Shown one piece after another: positions 1 through 12,563 of a stretch of 64,000 bases of DNA. The notes under the pieces are model-generated. The model did not search any database, was not told the DNA's origin, and saw only the letters and a list, made by a program, of their open reading frames with translations. This stretch comes from Undaria pinnatifida (lineage: Eukaryota > Sar > Phaeophyceae > Laminariales > Alariaceae): the NCBI GenBank assembly GCA_012845835.1, contig JABAKD010000005.1, positions 7,861,473 to 7,925,472 of the forward strand, read 5' to 3'. Numbering within the stretch: the first letter of the stretch is position 1; each line of letters opens with the position of its first letter. Both the position numbers and the translations under genes were made by a program.

Positions 1-1898
1 ACCAACTATTAATACTGGTACTTCTACGAGTAGTATTAATAGTAGAGCTCCTCGTACTCACAGCAGCTCAATACGAGTATGTATGGCACGTATCATGTAT
101 ATGACAGCACTTCTGCTACTACTGCTTGTTACACTACAAAGACTGATGATACCTGGTACTGGTAGTACTTTTTGGCCCGCTTGTTTCTCTCTTATACTGC
201 CGACGTGCAAGCCGCGACGGGGGCGTTCCAGTGTAACAGCGGATAGATCCAGCGTGTCGCTCAACAGCTGCTGCTGCTACCACTGCTGCTGTTAATGCAC
301 TTTTACGAGTTAGGATCTGCAGCTCGAATGAAATTTTGACGATGGTTGATATTCACAGATCGGACAGATCATGATCTACTGTACATCATGTTCACCATTT
401 AGGTCCTATATCTGTCGTTGAGATATGTTGTGCAGCATCTGCGTAGTGCATCCCCAACCCAGGCAACACGTGCTCTACGCCATGCAGATCACCTGTCTAT
501 CACCCGGCAACATGATTTGTAGGCCATGAAGATTATGCTGGGGTGTAGACCATTGATTTGTTTTCCCAGAAGGACAGATCAAAACAGGAGATAACGTCCG
601 ATATGTCATTGTTTTCCACGAGTAAGTGTAGTTTTTATGAAAAAAACGCCGACGCAAAAGTCAACTGACTGGGGGGTTACTTTTCGGATCGCCCACAATG
701 AAAACACCATCACACCTTGGTACTATAGTAGGTAACACCCCGAGACATTTCAGTCTCGGCTCAACAGATATGTTTTTAAATTTGCTCTATATTATAAAAA
801 TACAACTCCACTCCAGCTGTGAGATCGAAGATTTTGTCGAAACTCATCTTTGCAAGCTGTCTGTGATACTCCGATCGCGCATATATAGTCTCGAGACTGT
901 GCAGTTCTTGATTTTTTTTTGCATGATGCTTGTATACGTTGAGGGATTAGACTATACGTAGAGAGATTACACGTTATGCCAAGAAGGCGCAAGGATTCTA
1001 GACTACATACGAAAAACAGATGGAGGGGAACCCAAACATTATTATCTACTCGGGCAGAATCCGAAGAAAAACCCCCATCCCCCGTTACCTTCTGTGTAGC
1101 CAAACTACATGCAACACCGGAGGCTCGCGCCGGAACGTAGAATCCGCTGTTGCTGTAGAACGTTCTTAGTAAGCGGTGTTTCGATACTTGGTTTCAGGCG
1201 ACGACAGCCTTTGGTGAATTTACTCTCATACTTCCGGCCCTCTCTCCCCCTCTCCCCCCCCCCCCCCCCCACCAGGTGCATGCCTGGTACGAGCAGTCGC
1301 CGACACCTTAAATCTCTGTTAATTCACACGTGGGTGGTTTGCGTGGTCGTCATTCAAGGCGCGCCATGCATCCAGACGAAGGACAAGATCGTCCCGCCGG
1401 GGAACAACGTGAGTCTCTCGATTTCGTTGCCATATGCTGTAGCACGATATTCCTACCGCTCGTTTGTGCCACTACCTTCCCTGTTATTTGCGACATACGT
1501 CCGGAGTGACTGAAGAACGGGACGCACCAAATAGCGACAGGATCAACTTGAAATCTAAAGGAGCGTGTGATTCTCTCAGACTCACTCTGGCCAGCGCGCT
1601 TTTGGTGTCCGCTTTCTTCCGTGCCCGCACGCCACGTTGCAGGTGAAAGAGGGCAAGGGCAAGCGGTGAAGAAAGGAAAAGTGCTTGACAGGGAGATTGC
1701 ATCACGGCACGTTCGAGGCGAAGATACTTCCGCCGTGGCGGTGTTGTTGTTATATATTGTTAGTTATCATGTTCGCCTCTTAGTTGGTTTGTTCTCTTGG
1801 AGAATTGGGTTGCGTATTCACAGGTTTGTCAGTGACGGTTGGGCTGTAGAAATGGAGTAGTAGCAGTGTTGCTCACGATGGACGTTTGTATATTTCAG
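1..1898. other. No supported gene
   Basis: Holds a GATC-rich stretch (310-620) loosely like 37150-37500 and 63220-63450, a poly-C run near 1255-1271 and a copy (about 815-880) of a repeat containing cagctgtgag and catctttgcaagctg that recurs at 39195-39260, 45555-45640 and 58915-58990. Confidence 0.5.
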
Positions 1899-2007
1899 CG
1901 ACAACGACACCGCGGAGTTTTACCTGCGGTACGGAGCGTTTGTGTCGCTTGGGATTACACATGAGAACTTACCCCCCGGCGAGGAGGCAGGCCTCGCAAA
2001 ACAGGGT
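1899..2007 (+). CDS. Orphan internal exon of an unidentified + strand gene
   Basis: A 109-nt open segment lies between a pyrimidine-led acceptor (tatttcag) and a strong donor (GTAAGT). It is read in phase 2 and gives DNDTAEFYLRYGAFVSLG followed by ITHENLPPGEEAGLAKQG. Codon use and composition look protein-like, and nothing in the repeats explains it. The FYLRYGAF part recalls the end of SET domains of the Rubisco/lysine methyltransferase type, but this is a weak resemblance. A possible upstream exon ending at 1410 (KDKIVPPGNN before GTGAGT) does not match in phase, so the rest of the gene was not found. It may start left of the window. Confidence 0.5.
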
Positions 2008-3094
2008 GTAAGTATGACCCAATTTTCCGATCCTGCCTTACTATGATTTTTCAGATCGTACCTTCGGTTCTCCGGCGTGGTAGGTCCCGCGAGTGTCTTC
2101 CTTGCAATAGACAGCGGCGTTGATGCGACAGGAATAGAGGCGGCTTCCCCCCCGTCTCGGCTCCGATCTTGGGATCTGGGTAAATCAGCCTCTCGCGTTA
2201 AGGCGCGAGAAAACACACAAAAAGTGTCGGGTAATCACGCGGTCCGTCGCGGTTTCACACTTAAGTTTGCGATATTCACAGGCGTTTCAGTTTATCGGCG
2301 GCATTTGGTGTAGATGCTGCCTTGAAGGTGCGATATCTGCTACTGTAGCTCCAGTTTCGTTGGCGTCTATGTTAATATTGTCTTGAGGATTGCTTTGCAT
2401 ATGCACAAGCGAGATGATCTAGGAGTGAGTGTTGTCTGCATGCCAGGGTTGTAGAACTCGATGTCAAACGCTGATGAGAGGTGCAGACGGGGCTAACTTA
2501 TGAGGAAGTTAAGCAGCAACGTGGGAGTGACCTCTGGTAATTGCCAAGTATGAGGAGGATATTGTTTTTCGCTCTTTGCACTTACCCGGCCGTCGAGGAA
2601 TGTGATCGACTACGTATCGATAGTCGAAAGATTGGCACTTTATTTTCTGTGAGCCAAATCCGGTTTCTCGGGGTAGATTGTCTCAGTGTCTGAGCTACTC
2701 GTGGCCTCTCTCTTGATGTGGCGTGGGTACACGCACGCAAGCACTCAACCTGCGTGATTTTCGTAGTCACAAAAACTACCACACCATCATGGTTTTGGGC
2801 GGCGTCGATTGTCTGAGTGTCTGTGCAGGACGCGATCTCTCTCGCTGGGGCGTCGGTACACGCACGCAAGCGCGCATATGCCCTTCGTAGAACAACGGAC
2901 GCTATTCGCACAAATAAGTAGACTATGTTTCATTCATCAGACAAAGGCCGTTCGCCACAAAACGGTATACTGTGGAGAGTGGAGTTGGTGCACGGCAAAC
3001 TTGGTTGGTTCGCTGGCCCTTGAGATGATTTCAGTTTCCTCATGTACCGTAAAGTGGCGTAGGAAAACGGCGGGCGGTGTGAAGTGCCTTTGGC

Positions 3095-3505
3095 TTGAGC
3101 TCCTGTCTCCATTTCTGTTGTGAAGCTTTCAGGATGGTACCAAGCTCTCGTGAACGTATGAACCTGGCAGCGTCCGAGATGCAGTTAAGAGCTGCAGTAC
3201 AAGTGCACCACTCGCTAGCCTGGCCGTGGAAAACACGAAAACCACCTCCTCTGCTGGGTCAATCCTCCTGTTCCTGTGCTACTTCAACATGTATGAACAA
3301 AAAGTGCATTTCCAATGTTATCAAGAGCAAGCAGGGGTCAACGTACGAGCATGAACAATCTGCATCAACGGCATGCCCGCCAAGACTTGAACAGCAGCAC
3401 ACAAACCAGAGCATCATACCTGGTCTGGACATCTACTGGATTGCGACATATACAGGAAGTGTGCCAAAAGTAGAAACATGTGGAGTACTGGGCACCAAGT
3501 GGTAG
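3095..3505 (+). other. Unrecognised open reading frame, about 120-136 codons
   Basis: Open from 3095 to a TAG at 3503-3505, with an in-frame ATG at 3134 (MVPSSRERMNLAASEMQ). It has several Cys and no domain I recognise. It lies next to a duplicated repeat (2930-3080 and 3690-3830). It could be an exon of a local gene, a remnant of a mobile element or chance; the last is likely. Confidence 0.2.
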
Positions 3506-4197
3506 GCCAGGATAACATTATATTTCCCCCTCCTTCGATGCATCTAAAAAACGCGTGACTGATCTATCATGGACAGCTTGCAAAGTTGAATGTTGACCTC
3601 CTGGAAGAATCCGCAGCTCATGCCGTGTTCTTACTTGGTACCTTTATACACGGTTGTATCATACGGTTTTTGGTCAAATAGTCACAAACAAGGCCGTTCG
3701 CCATCAAACGGTATGTATGGTGGAGATTGGAGTCGGTGTACCATAAAATTGGTTGTTTAGTTGCTGGTTTGGTGGCCCTTCTTTTAACTTTCCATCCGTA
3801 CCGTAAACTGGCATAGAAAACACTGATGCGCCGTTTCATGGTTTTTAGGTGTTGCTTGGTCAGACAAGTCAGACAGCTCGGCTGTTTAGCTGACGGACCA
3901 TCTCAGCAAAGGAAGGAATACGACTACGGGACAACTAGGAAACATATCTGGGTTTCAGATTTATCGCAGTCCTGATAGGCTGACAGGTGTCATAAGCACT
4001 TGCGATATGACGAAAAACAGCACCAGGTACAGAGTGTGCTCGCGTCTGTATCGCAGTCCAAACAAGCCCCAAAAGCCGCTGCGTTGTGCCGTATTATGCC
4101 ATACCGCACACGGCGGAGCCACCATAACGTACACGGCAAAGCTCAGGGTTATCTCCCTTCTTGAAATGGCCCGACTAACCCGTCTGGCAGAACTACA

Positions 4198-4222
<25 letters not shown>

Positions 4223-4228
<6 letters not shown>

Positions 4229-4413
4229 GTAACGGCACCGGCCACACGAAACAACCCGGGCTGCTGGACTGGGGGATGTGTCCGAAGTGCAGCGTAAGGA
4301 GTCACGACATGCGCACGGCTGATGGTAACGGCACCGGCCACACGAAACAACCCGGGCTGCTGGACTGGGGGATGTGTCCAAAGTGCAGCGTAAGGAGCCA
4401 CAACATGCGCACG
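4223..4413. repeat. 96-bp tandem duplication, nearly identical
   Basis: The block starting ctgatggtaacggcaccggc repeats once with about two mismatches, so it is recent. Both copies stay open in the same frame on each strand because 96 is a multiple of three. Confidence 0.9.
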
Positions 4414-5084
4414 GCATGGTGGCATTGGTGCTGCTGCAAAGCCTTTCCTAGACGCCGATGTGATGGTACTAGTCGTTTTCTTGCGCACGATTTATGGTCC
4501 CAAAAGGTTTACGTCTCAAGTTGCTTCCAGAGACGTAAACTCAAAATAAAACAAAAAAATCAAGGCGTTATACAACCTCGTGACCTCTTTTCCACCGGCA
4601 AAAAAATTCCAAAAATAATAAAATCAACGCGAAAAAAAAACCCGACCGCCGCACGCAGGTCAGGTGTAGGTACACCCTGCGCCTGACCCGAGCGCGAGGG
4701 GAGAAATCAAATTATCCACCGGGGGGGGGAGGGGGGGGGGCAAAACAAGCAGCTCGAGCGGGGGGGATCAATAGCGAAAACACCTTTAAAGAAAAAGGGT
4801 GCGAAACAGAGGGAGCGCGAACAAAATACGCAGTACTACAAGGCTTGCAGGTCCAAAAGACTTCAAGCCGCCGCTATATTGTAAGCTGTCTGCTGGCAGC
4901 GGGCAGCAGCCGCCATAGCTTTCGCCATTTTGACCACTTTTGTACCCCCAGCTTCACCACCCTTACCACACCCCATGACGGCACAACGTTATCACTCTGG
5001 ACATAAATGTAAGTACCGTTTAATATTCATATCAATACACCAATGGTTACTATATTTCCGTCCAGAGTGGTATTACCCAGGCAT

Positions 5085-5280
5085 TTTCACGGGTCGGGTC
5101 ACTTCTAGTGGATCGGACCGGGTCAGGATGACCCGACCCGACATACCCGTGAGACTTTAAAACCTCCTGACCCGACGCGACCCGCCCCGTGAGACCACCT
5201 GACCCGACCCGACTCGACCGTAAGAGTTTAGAAATTTCCTGGCCCGGCCCACGGGTTGGATCACGACCCGTGAAATTCCT
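5085..5280. repeat. GGGTC/GACCC self-complementary element, copy 1
   Basis: Clusters of gggtcgggtc are followed by gacccgaccc and later by acccgtgaaattcctgg. The same arrangement recurs at 30670-30895, including ttcacgggtcgggtcacttc-like starts and acccgtga boundaries. Confidence 0.7.
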
Positions 5281-5395
5281 GGTACTACTTTGTCTGACGC
5301 CCTGATCAATACCAGAAAATTATACCAAGGCTTCAGTAATTAGAGCCGTTAACGGAATGTTCTACCAGAGCAATTAGAGCCGGCAATGGAATATT

Positions 5396-8300
5396 CTACC
5401 AGGGCTTCAGCAGTTGGAGCCAGGTCACCCCGGCACGACCAGCCTTCCACTCTTCTAGGCAACCATTGGGGTTCTTTGAAATCGCCGATCGCCCCCAAGT
5501 GGTCACTACCGCGCCGGTGTCCCCGTTAACTATCACCAGGGTGGGTAAAGCCTGAACGCCGAACGACTCCGCCGCATTGTCTCGGCCAGACTTCGGTTCG
5601 AACGGAAGGCGCACGAAGCCCTTGCCGGCTGCGAAATCGCGCATTTCTTTTTCGCTGCGATTACGAAAGGAGGCGGGACGGGACGGGGCGGGGGGAGGGG
5701 TGGGGGGGGGTTAGGGGGCTGGGGGGGCTGGGGGGGGGGGGGGCGTGGTGGGAGAAATGGCTCCACCGCTTCGTCGCGGGCAGGTTTCGGTTTTGAACGG
5801 AAGTCGAACAAAACCCTTTCCGGTGGCAACACCGCGCATTTCTTTTTCACTGCGATTGTGTAAGGGGGTGGGGGGGGGTTGGGGGGGGCTGGGGCGGATG
5901 GGGGGGGGAGGAGGGGGAGGAACTTTTACGCCGGTTTGTCTCGGGCAGACGGCGGCATGAACGGAAGGCACACGAAGCCCTTGTCGGCGGCCAATAGCTC
6001 CTTTTTTTTTCCTTCATTTTTTTTCTTATCCTCCGGCGGATGGGGAAAAATAAAGCTTTAGCTCACCACACTTCCACGTATTTTCATACGCGTCGTGTGT
6101 CGATTTAACTCAGTTGCTTTCGCAGCCCAACGCTAGCTGGCGCACCCTTCGGGTCCCATTGTAGGTATAGCGTAAGCTGTCCCTATTAGTGGTCTTCGTT
6201 ACAACCCCGGCAGCGCAAGCTGCCGTTGTATACGGATGCGTGTGTATGTCGACCCGGCCTGTCCCCTGAGGGTCAGGTTCGGTGGAGATAGCCACCCGGA
6301 ATCTTTTCTTTTTCGTCGTGCAGGGGGCGAAACGAGGGATGGCGGGTGGGGGTGTCGGGTGCGTGTGGGGTATGGGGGCGGTGGAAGGGGGGAAGGAGAA
6401 ACGCCTCGTAACGGTTGCAACAAACTGAGATCGATAGCGGGGAGCTGCTGTTGCCAAAACATATCGACCAGTTCGTCAAAACTCAACGGCAAGCCCGTCA
6501 AAAGCTAGCCACCAGCAAGGATTGCTATCGACCAGCAAGGACGTGCATAAAGCTTGGCTTCTCTTCTGCACGCCAACGTGGAGTGCCGATTGCAACAGGG
6601 AGTTGTGGCGGGAACCGTATCGCACGTGGAAGATTCTGGAAAGTTCGCCGATGTTTCAAGGACTGTGCAGACCTCGGTCCAGCTAAGAAAAGAAGAAAAA
6701 ACATGCTTGGCTCTTAAACCCTATCTCCAACCCTAACCCCAACCCTAACCCAGGCTGTGTATCAAACCCAAACTGTCTAGGAAAATTACCAGAAGGAACA
6801 GGTAAGGAGGATTAAATTTGAACTGTCAAACCATTTAGTCGAAGCTGGGCCAAGTTGTACACGCTGCTAGACATTTCCGGGTCGTCGATACCCCGACCTC
6901 ACCTATCCAGGTAGCAATCTTGAATTCCGTGGTACTGCAAGTCTATCCATGTATGGCTATGCAAATATATCAATTTTTCTATGAAACGGCAGCCACCGAT
7001 CATCTTCTACCGGCAATGCAGTACTAAAGTGGGGTATCCGGTTCAAGAGTCCCTCGGAACAGATAAGCGTCACCGCTCTTATCTCTATACCGCTCTTATC
7101 CCAGATTGGCCATCATGTAGGTTTCAGCATAGAGTTCACAAGACGTGACAAGTCACGTTGACGGCTCTTACCTCCGTTTCCACATATTGTGGATGCTCTT
7201 AAACCGAGTAACCCATTGTACCGACAATAAGTCCGTGTACTGCCGCTGTAGTACTGCAAATCTATCTTGTACCGCTATTTGAATGTATAGATGTACGTGT
7301 TGTCCAATGAAACGAGAGTCACCGCCAACGTCCTTCTCCTATCATAGAGCACTACTGCAAATTTACAAATTTAACCATATAGTAGTGCCGCTGAATACAA
7401 TGGTTTTGCACGCATATCCACATGTACTGCTGTATGAACAGTATTGCTGTCGATATTGCCATAACTCGCGCAGAGGTTATTGGTAACTGCCGTCGCCTAT
7501 CATCTTGTGTGCGTTGGTGGTGGGAGGACGCTATAGGCAACTCGAAAGGTGTACTTATTTTTGGCGCGGTCGAAATTGTAAACTCGCATAACATACCTGT
7601 TGTCCAATGAAACGAGAACCACCGCAACGTCGTCTTTGCGCTCCTTGGCCCACTTGGAGAGCAGCGGCGAGAACATCCGGCAGGGAGGGCACCAGCCGGC
7701 CGACACGTACACTCCGACCATCTGGTGCATCGCATCGAGTACGACCGTATCGAGTACAACCAGCAGGCGAAACGGGTAGGCGGCATCAGAGAAAAGACAG
7801 CGGTATCAGCAGTATGCAGCACTTTTCGAGCGGTCTTCAGTCGCTGTTGCGCTTTGGTGGGTAAACCATCCGTGACCTCAAGTCGTGATACAAACAGGCT
7901 TGTGTTTTTACGTTTCTCCACTTCTCCGATCTTGGTATAAAGAGCTCAGCACTAAACTCGAGACACACAGCTGTATTAATAATATAGTTCGCTACAGTTA
8001 GGCTAGGGATTGGAGGCCTATTTTGACCCAAAAAAACGGCAGGCTATTCGGATCGACCAGCCAAAAAAGATCAAAAATTCTGAAAAAGTAAAACTACCGC
8101 TATGCCCCTAACTACTTGGTTTTAGTGGAGGTGCACAGAGAACTTGTTTGCGGTTTATCTCGGAGCTGGAGATGATTTCAATACTGACATCATACAGACA
8201 CTCACACAGGAACATGCCGTTGGAATGGCGTCTTTTTTTTAGCAAAGGAGTACAAATTCACGTTTTTATAGACGGAAACGCGCGGAAAAACATGCTTTCC

Positions 8301-9171
8301 TGTGGTTTCTGCCTCTTGCTTATATGACGTTCTTCAAGCAGTGCCAATTATAACGCCATGCCCTGCATTGGGATGTGTACAGCAAAACAAACCCCGCTCG
8401 AATCGACGTAGTATCCGTAGAGAAAAAGCGAACGGAAAATCGGCCCTTGTCACTTTTTGGGGAACCACGACAATCGATTTCGTGATGGGTAATTCGAAAA
8501 AACCAGAAAGAACCTCGAGAAAGGGCAAACGAAAAAAATTGTCCAGGTGAATTGGGGGGCATAGCTGCAGCGCACGGTGTCGACACGCGGCTCGCTGCTG
8601 CTGCTGCTCCTTCCGCGCTCAGGATGGGCAGGAGAAGAAATATGATGACAACGAACACAAGTTCCACGACACCAGCAGCAGCAGGATTTGGAGCAAGGCT
8701 GGTTCATCGATACCTGGCACGAATCTGGACAGAATTGTAACGATCGTTTGGTTTCCATATTTACATATTAACGTTGCTTACATTTCCGGCCAAATATGAT
8801 TTCTCGATACAAATCGTAGGTGATTTCATCTTGTGCCGCTCTGTAACTTCGCACGACAATCGTGTGTCGACCCGCACTTTGCTGCTGCTGCTGCTGGGGC
8901 GGAGACATACTGATACCGAACACGACAAGATTCGTGACCAGTCGGTGGCATTTGCAGCAGCAGCAACAGGAGGAAAGGGCAGTATGGTTTGTAGAAGCGT
9001 TCGTTCATTGATACCTGGTATGATACGAGTATGATACGAGTTCAAATATTAGGTCTAGACTAATTTTGCATGTTTTGTCTGGTTTCTCGATACCAGGTAG
9101 GTGATTTCATGTTTTTCCTCAACGCTATTTTGCACGATAGGAGTGTGTTGACCCGCGCGATGCTGCTGCTG

Positions 9172-9208
<37 letters not shown>

Positions 9209-12200
9209 ACGGGCGGAAACACACGGATAGCAAACAAGCGTCGCGCTTCGGCGGCCGCAGTTGCCGCAGCAGCAGCAGGCAGCGTGAGTAGGATTTGTAG
9301 CAGGGCTTATTGACACCTGGTATGATAAGAGTATGATACGAGTATGACACACGTGTCCACACAGACCCCAGAAGCGCTACCAAGTGGTCCTCCTTCTACT
9401 CATGCCAACTACCTACACCGAGAGGACCCATGAAACAAGGAGTTGTCAACTCCGCAGTCACGGAGATGTGCAGGATGTACAACACGCGGCCGAGGCGATG
9501 GCTGTGGATGGGAATATCTTGTACTGCAGCAGCAGGATGAGCAGCAGCAGCCGGGTCATCAGCAGCAGCAGCCGCACCATCAGCAAATCCACCTTCAACC
9601 AGGCCCGGTAGGGGCTGCACTTGCGGGCTGTCAGCCATCGAGGCCGAGGGTCCACCAGTGAATCCCCCTCACGCTCACGCGCTCGTTTGTTTGCTGCTGC
9701 CCAAGCACTCGTCGTGCTGTTCCGGGCGAGAACGATACCAAATTCACGCACTTTGCGTGCGCTGCTGCGCCCTTTTTCAGCCAGACGCTGCAGCTCTACA
9801 ATTAATACTCTTATTATCGTATTATATGTGATACCACACATGAATAGTTCTTTTTTGTGACGTGTTCATTATTTCCCCAGCGCTGATTGGTGAATTTTTT
9901 CAAGATTCATTTTCTTCAGCTAACGACCGCAGACATTTTTTGGGATTTTTTTACGTCTAAAAATATTTCAGTCCCTAGCCTAACAGTAGCGGCGGGGAGG
10001 GACTCCTGAACGTTGCATGGGCTACAATCGCACCCTTAACGCGCGACTTTTTGCACAAAACCACCTTCCTCCAACCAAAATTGAATTGTTAATCAACGTT
10101 GGGCCCACTGTAATACCAGGTACCTTGAATCAAAACAGAGGGGATCGGGGAGAACTAAGCCACTCCAACACCCATACAGACGTATAGAGATATACGTGTA
10201 ACACAAAACACCAGATATGAAACAAGAGGGGATATAGAGATGAAAGGCCGACCAGGAAAATCAAGGTGTGTTTTCGAGTGCGAAGAGTACTACAAGCCAG
10301 CATTGAAAAAAATGGAACTTGAAAGTTGCAAGTTGTGATTTGTACTTTGAAATTTGAAATTACATATAACACGTACGCCTCTGTGGTATGTACGCTCCGA
10401 GTTCCGCATACAAAACGGAACGACGGAGCCCCTGTGGCCCAATGGATAAGGCGTCGCCCTCCTAAGGCGAAGATTGCGGGTTCGAATCCCGCCAGGGGTT
10501 GACTGAGGTGAATAAGTCAACCTCTGATAGGCTACTTTTTTCCGAGGACCAACGCCCGAATGGGTAGGGTGGACCGTAACTGGACCAAGTCCGGCGGAAG
10601 GCTATCTCCCATGGCCAGGGGTTTTGTTAGTGGGTGAGCTTGCGCAAGTCCCACACTACCCGGAAAGATGACATTCCGGGTGGCTATCTCCACCGAACCT
10701 GACCCTCAGGGGACAGGCCGGGTCGACATACACACGCACCCGTATACAACGGCAGCTTGCGCTGCCGGGGTTGTAACGAGGACCAATGATAGGGACAGCT
10801 TACGCTATACCTACAATGGGGCTCGAAGGGTGCGCCAGCTAGCGTTGGGCTGCGAAAGCAACTGAGTTAAATCGACACACGACGCGTATGAAAATACGCG
10901 GAAGTGTGGTGAGCTAAAGCTTTATTTTTCCCCATCCGCCGGAGGATAAAAAAAAAAAAAAAAAAAAAAAGGAACGGACGGCGGAGATGGCGAATCCTGA
11001 ATTCAGACATTGTGACTTGCCAAACCCTTGAAAATACAATATGCGTACGAAATCCGTTGCATGAGTGCTGCGAGTACCAACGCAGTCGAGGTCAAGAGTG
11101 CGTTACAAATACCGGTTGGCACCAAACTGCAGTCTCGCAGGCCAGGCGCTACGAGCACAACGGCCGCACAGGCTAAAACGACTATCTCATTGCTTGCACA
11201 CATTCCTTTCCTCGTAGCCATACGACAGTATACACCAATACAACAACAAACAGCTTTTACCAGACCATGGTAGACAACAACACAACACATCACAGCAGCT
11301 AGCAGTACAAAAACACTGTAGTAGATAGATACCCTGGTAGTGTATCATAGCCCTCGGTATGAAGGACCTCGCGCTGATGGATATTTGTATCTATGGTCAA
11401 ATGTGTACCTCGATGGGAAGCGTTCCCAAGGCACCTGCTGCTGCCGCTGCTGCAAACTACGAACTACCATAACTGGTGCTAGTAGAGTGTTTGCGTTCGA
11501 AAAAATCACTAAAAATGCTTTTATCAAGCTCGAAAAAGGCCAGGTTCACTCCGGCATGCATTTGGCTGAGTTTGCGATAAAAACATCACAAAAAAAAGCA
11601 CCAAGCACAAAAACGTGCCACCCCGTGATGTACAGAATCCACGCACAGCAGCATCGATCTCCCGCAACAACGAACGCAGAACACTTTTCGCACACGTGTA
11701 CGAGAGAGCGAGAACAGCAGCACAGCTGTAGTAGCACCGCAGCCGCAGCAGCAGCAGCGGCGGGGGCGGAGGTGGCGGTGGAGATGGCCCCCCAAGATGA
11801 ATTGCGGCACAGCAGCTCGGCCTGGCTCGATCACCACGCACGATCATCACAACAGAACAGCCACTTTTTTTTTTCAGAAACAAACACAGGAGACACCAAC
11901 CGCAGCCGCAGCACAACAGCCGCTGCACAGCAGCAGCAGCAGCAGCGGCAGCAGCCGGGGCGGCGGTGCAGCGTGGGTGGCGGTGGCGGTGGAAGCTTCG
12001 GCGACAGCGTTGTGGTATAGCGACGGTGGTTGAAAAAATCAGCACCGAGTATGACAACGACAACATCACGGAGCAGCAGAGAACGAGGTCATCGTAGAGA
12101 GCGCGGGAGCGCTGGCTCACTAGCACCTACCCCTGGGGTTGCGCGTACGCGTCATGCTTCCCCAGCTACCCTTTGGTGCCTCCGCATCAAGGCTGGGTTT

Positions 12201-12522
12201 TGTCTACCGCTGCCAAGCACAGCAGCGCACAGCGAGCAGTGTCTGCTCCGTGCTGCCGTGTGGGCTGTGCGCTCGTGCCCTCTGATTGTTGTGCCGTTGT
12301 GCCTGAAGGGCGACGTATTTGTAGGCCAATCGTGTGAGCTGGTGGAGATTGATGGAAGTTCACTCTAAATCGTGCACTCAGATCGGAATTTTCATGCCGT
12401 TTTGTGGCAAATTCTCCCTTCAAAGTTCGCTCAGTGATTATATTTGATGAAATTTTAGATTGAATTTTGTAAACGCAACACTCGAGAGCTTAAGCTTTTT
12501 TTACCCGGATCCCCAGGAGGAT

Positions 12523-12563
<41 letters not shown>

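Larger units (their letters stand above)
2008..5395. other. Repeat-rich region upstream of the nucleoredoxin gene end
   Basis: Contains a tandem pair at 2685-2880, a dispersed pair at 2930-3080 and 3690-3830, a near-perfect 96-bp tandem duplication at 4223-4413, poly-G near 4723 and a GGGTC/GACCC element at 5085-5280. No gene is supported except the doubtful frame at 3095. Confidence 0.5.

Noticed and set aside
1350..1410. Exon ending KDKIVPPGNN as partner of the orphan exon
   Set aside because: Good donor, but its phase does not match the exon at 1899; in the matching phase the translation looks random.
8320..8667. Minus-strand frame starting with a signal-peptide-like MELVFVVIIFLLLPILS
   Set aside because: It is part of the CTG-containing tandem unit; the other units do not keep the frame and no splice partner was found.
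11340..12020. 226-codon + frame with Ala and Gln runs
   Set aside because: Lies in intron 1 of the nucleoredoxin gene, its runs are CAG/GCA repeats, and no splice or domain support exists.
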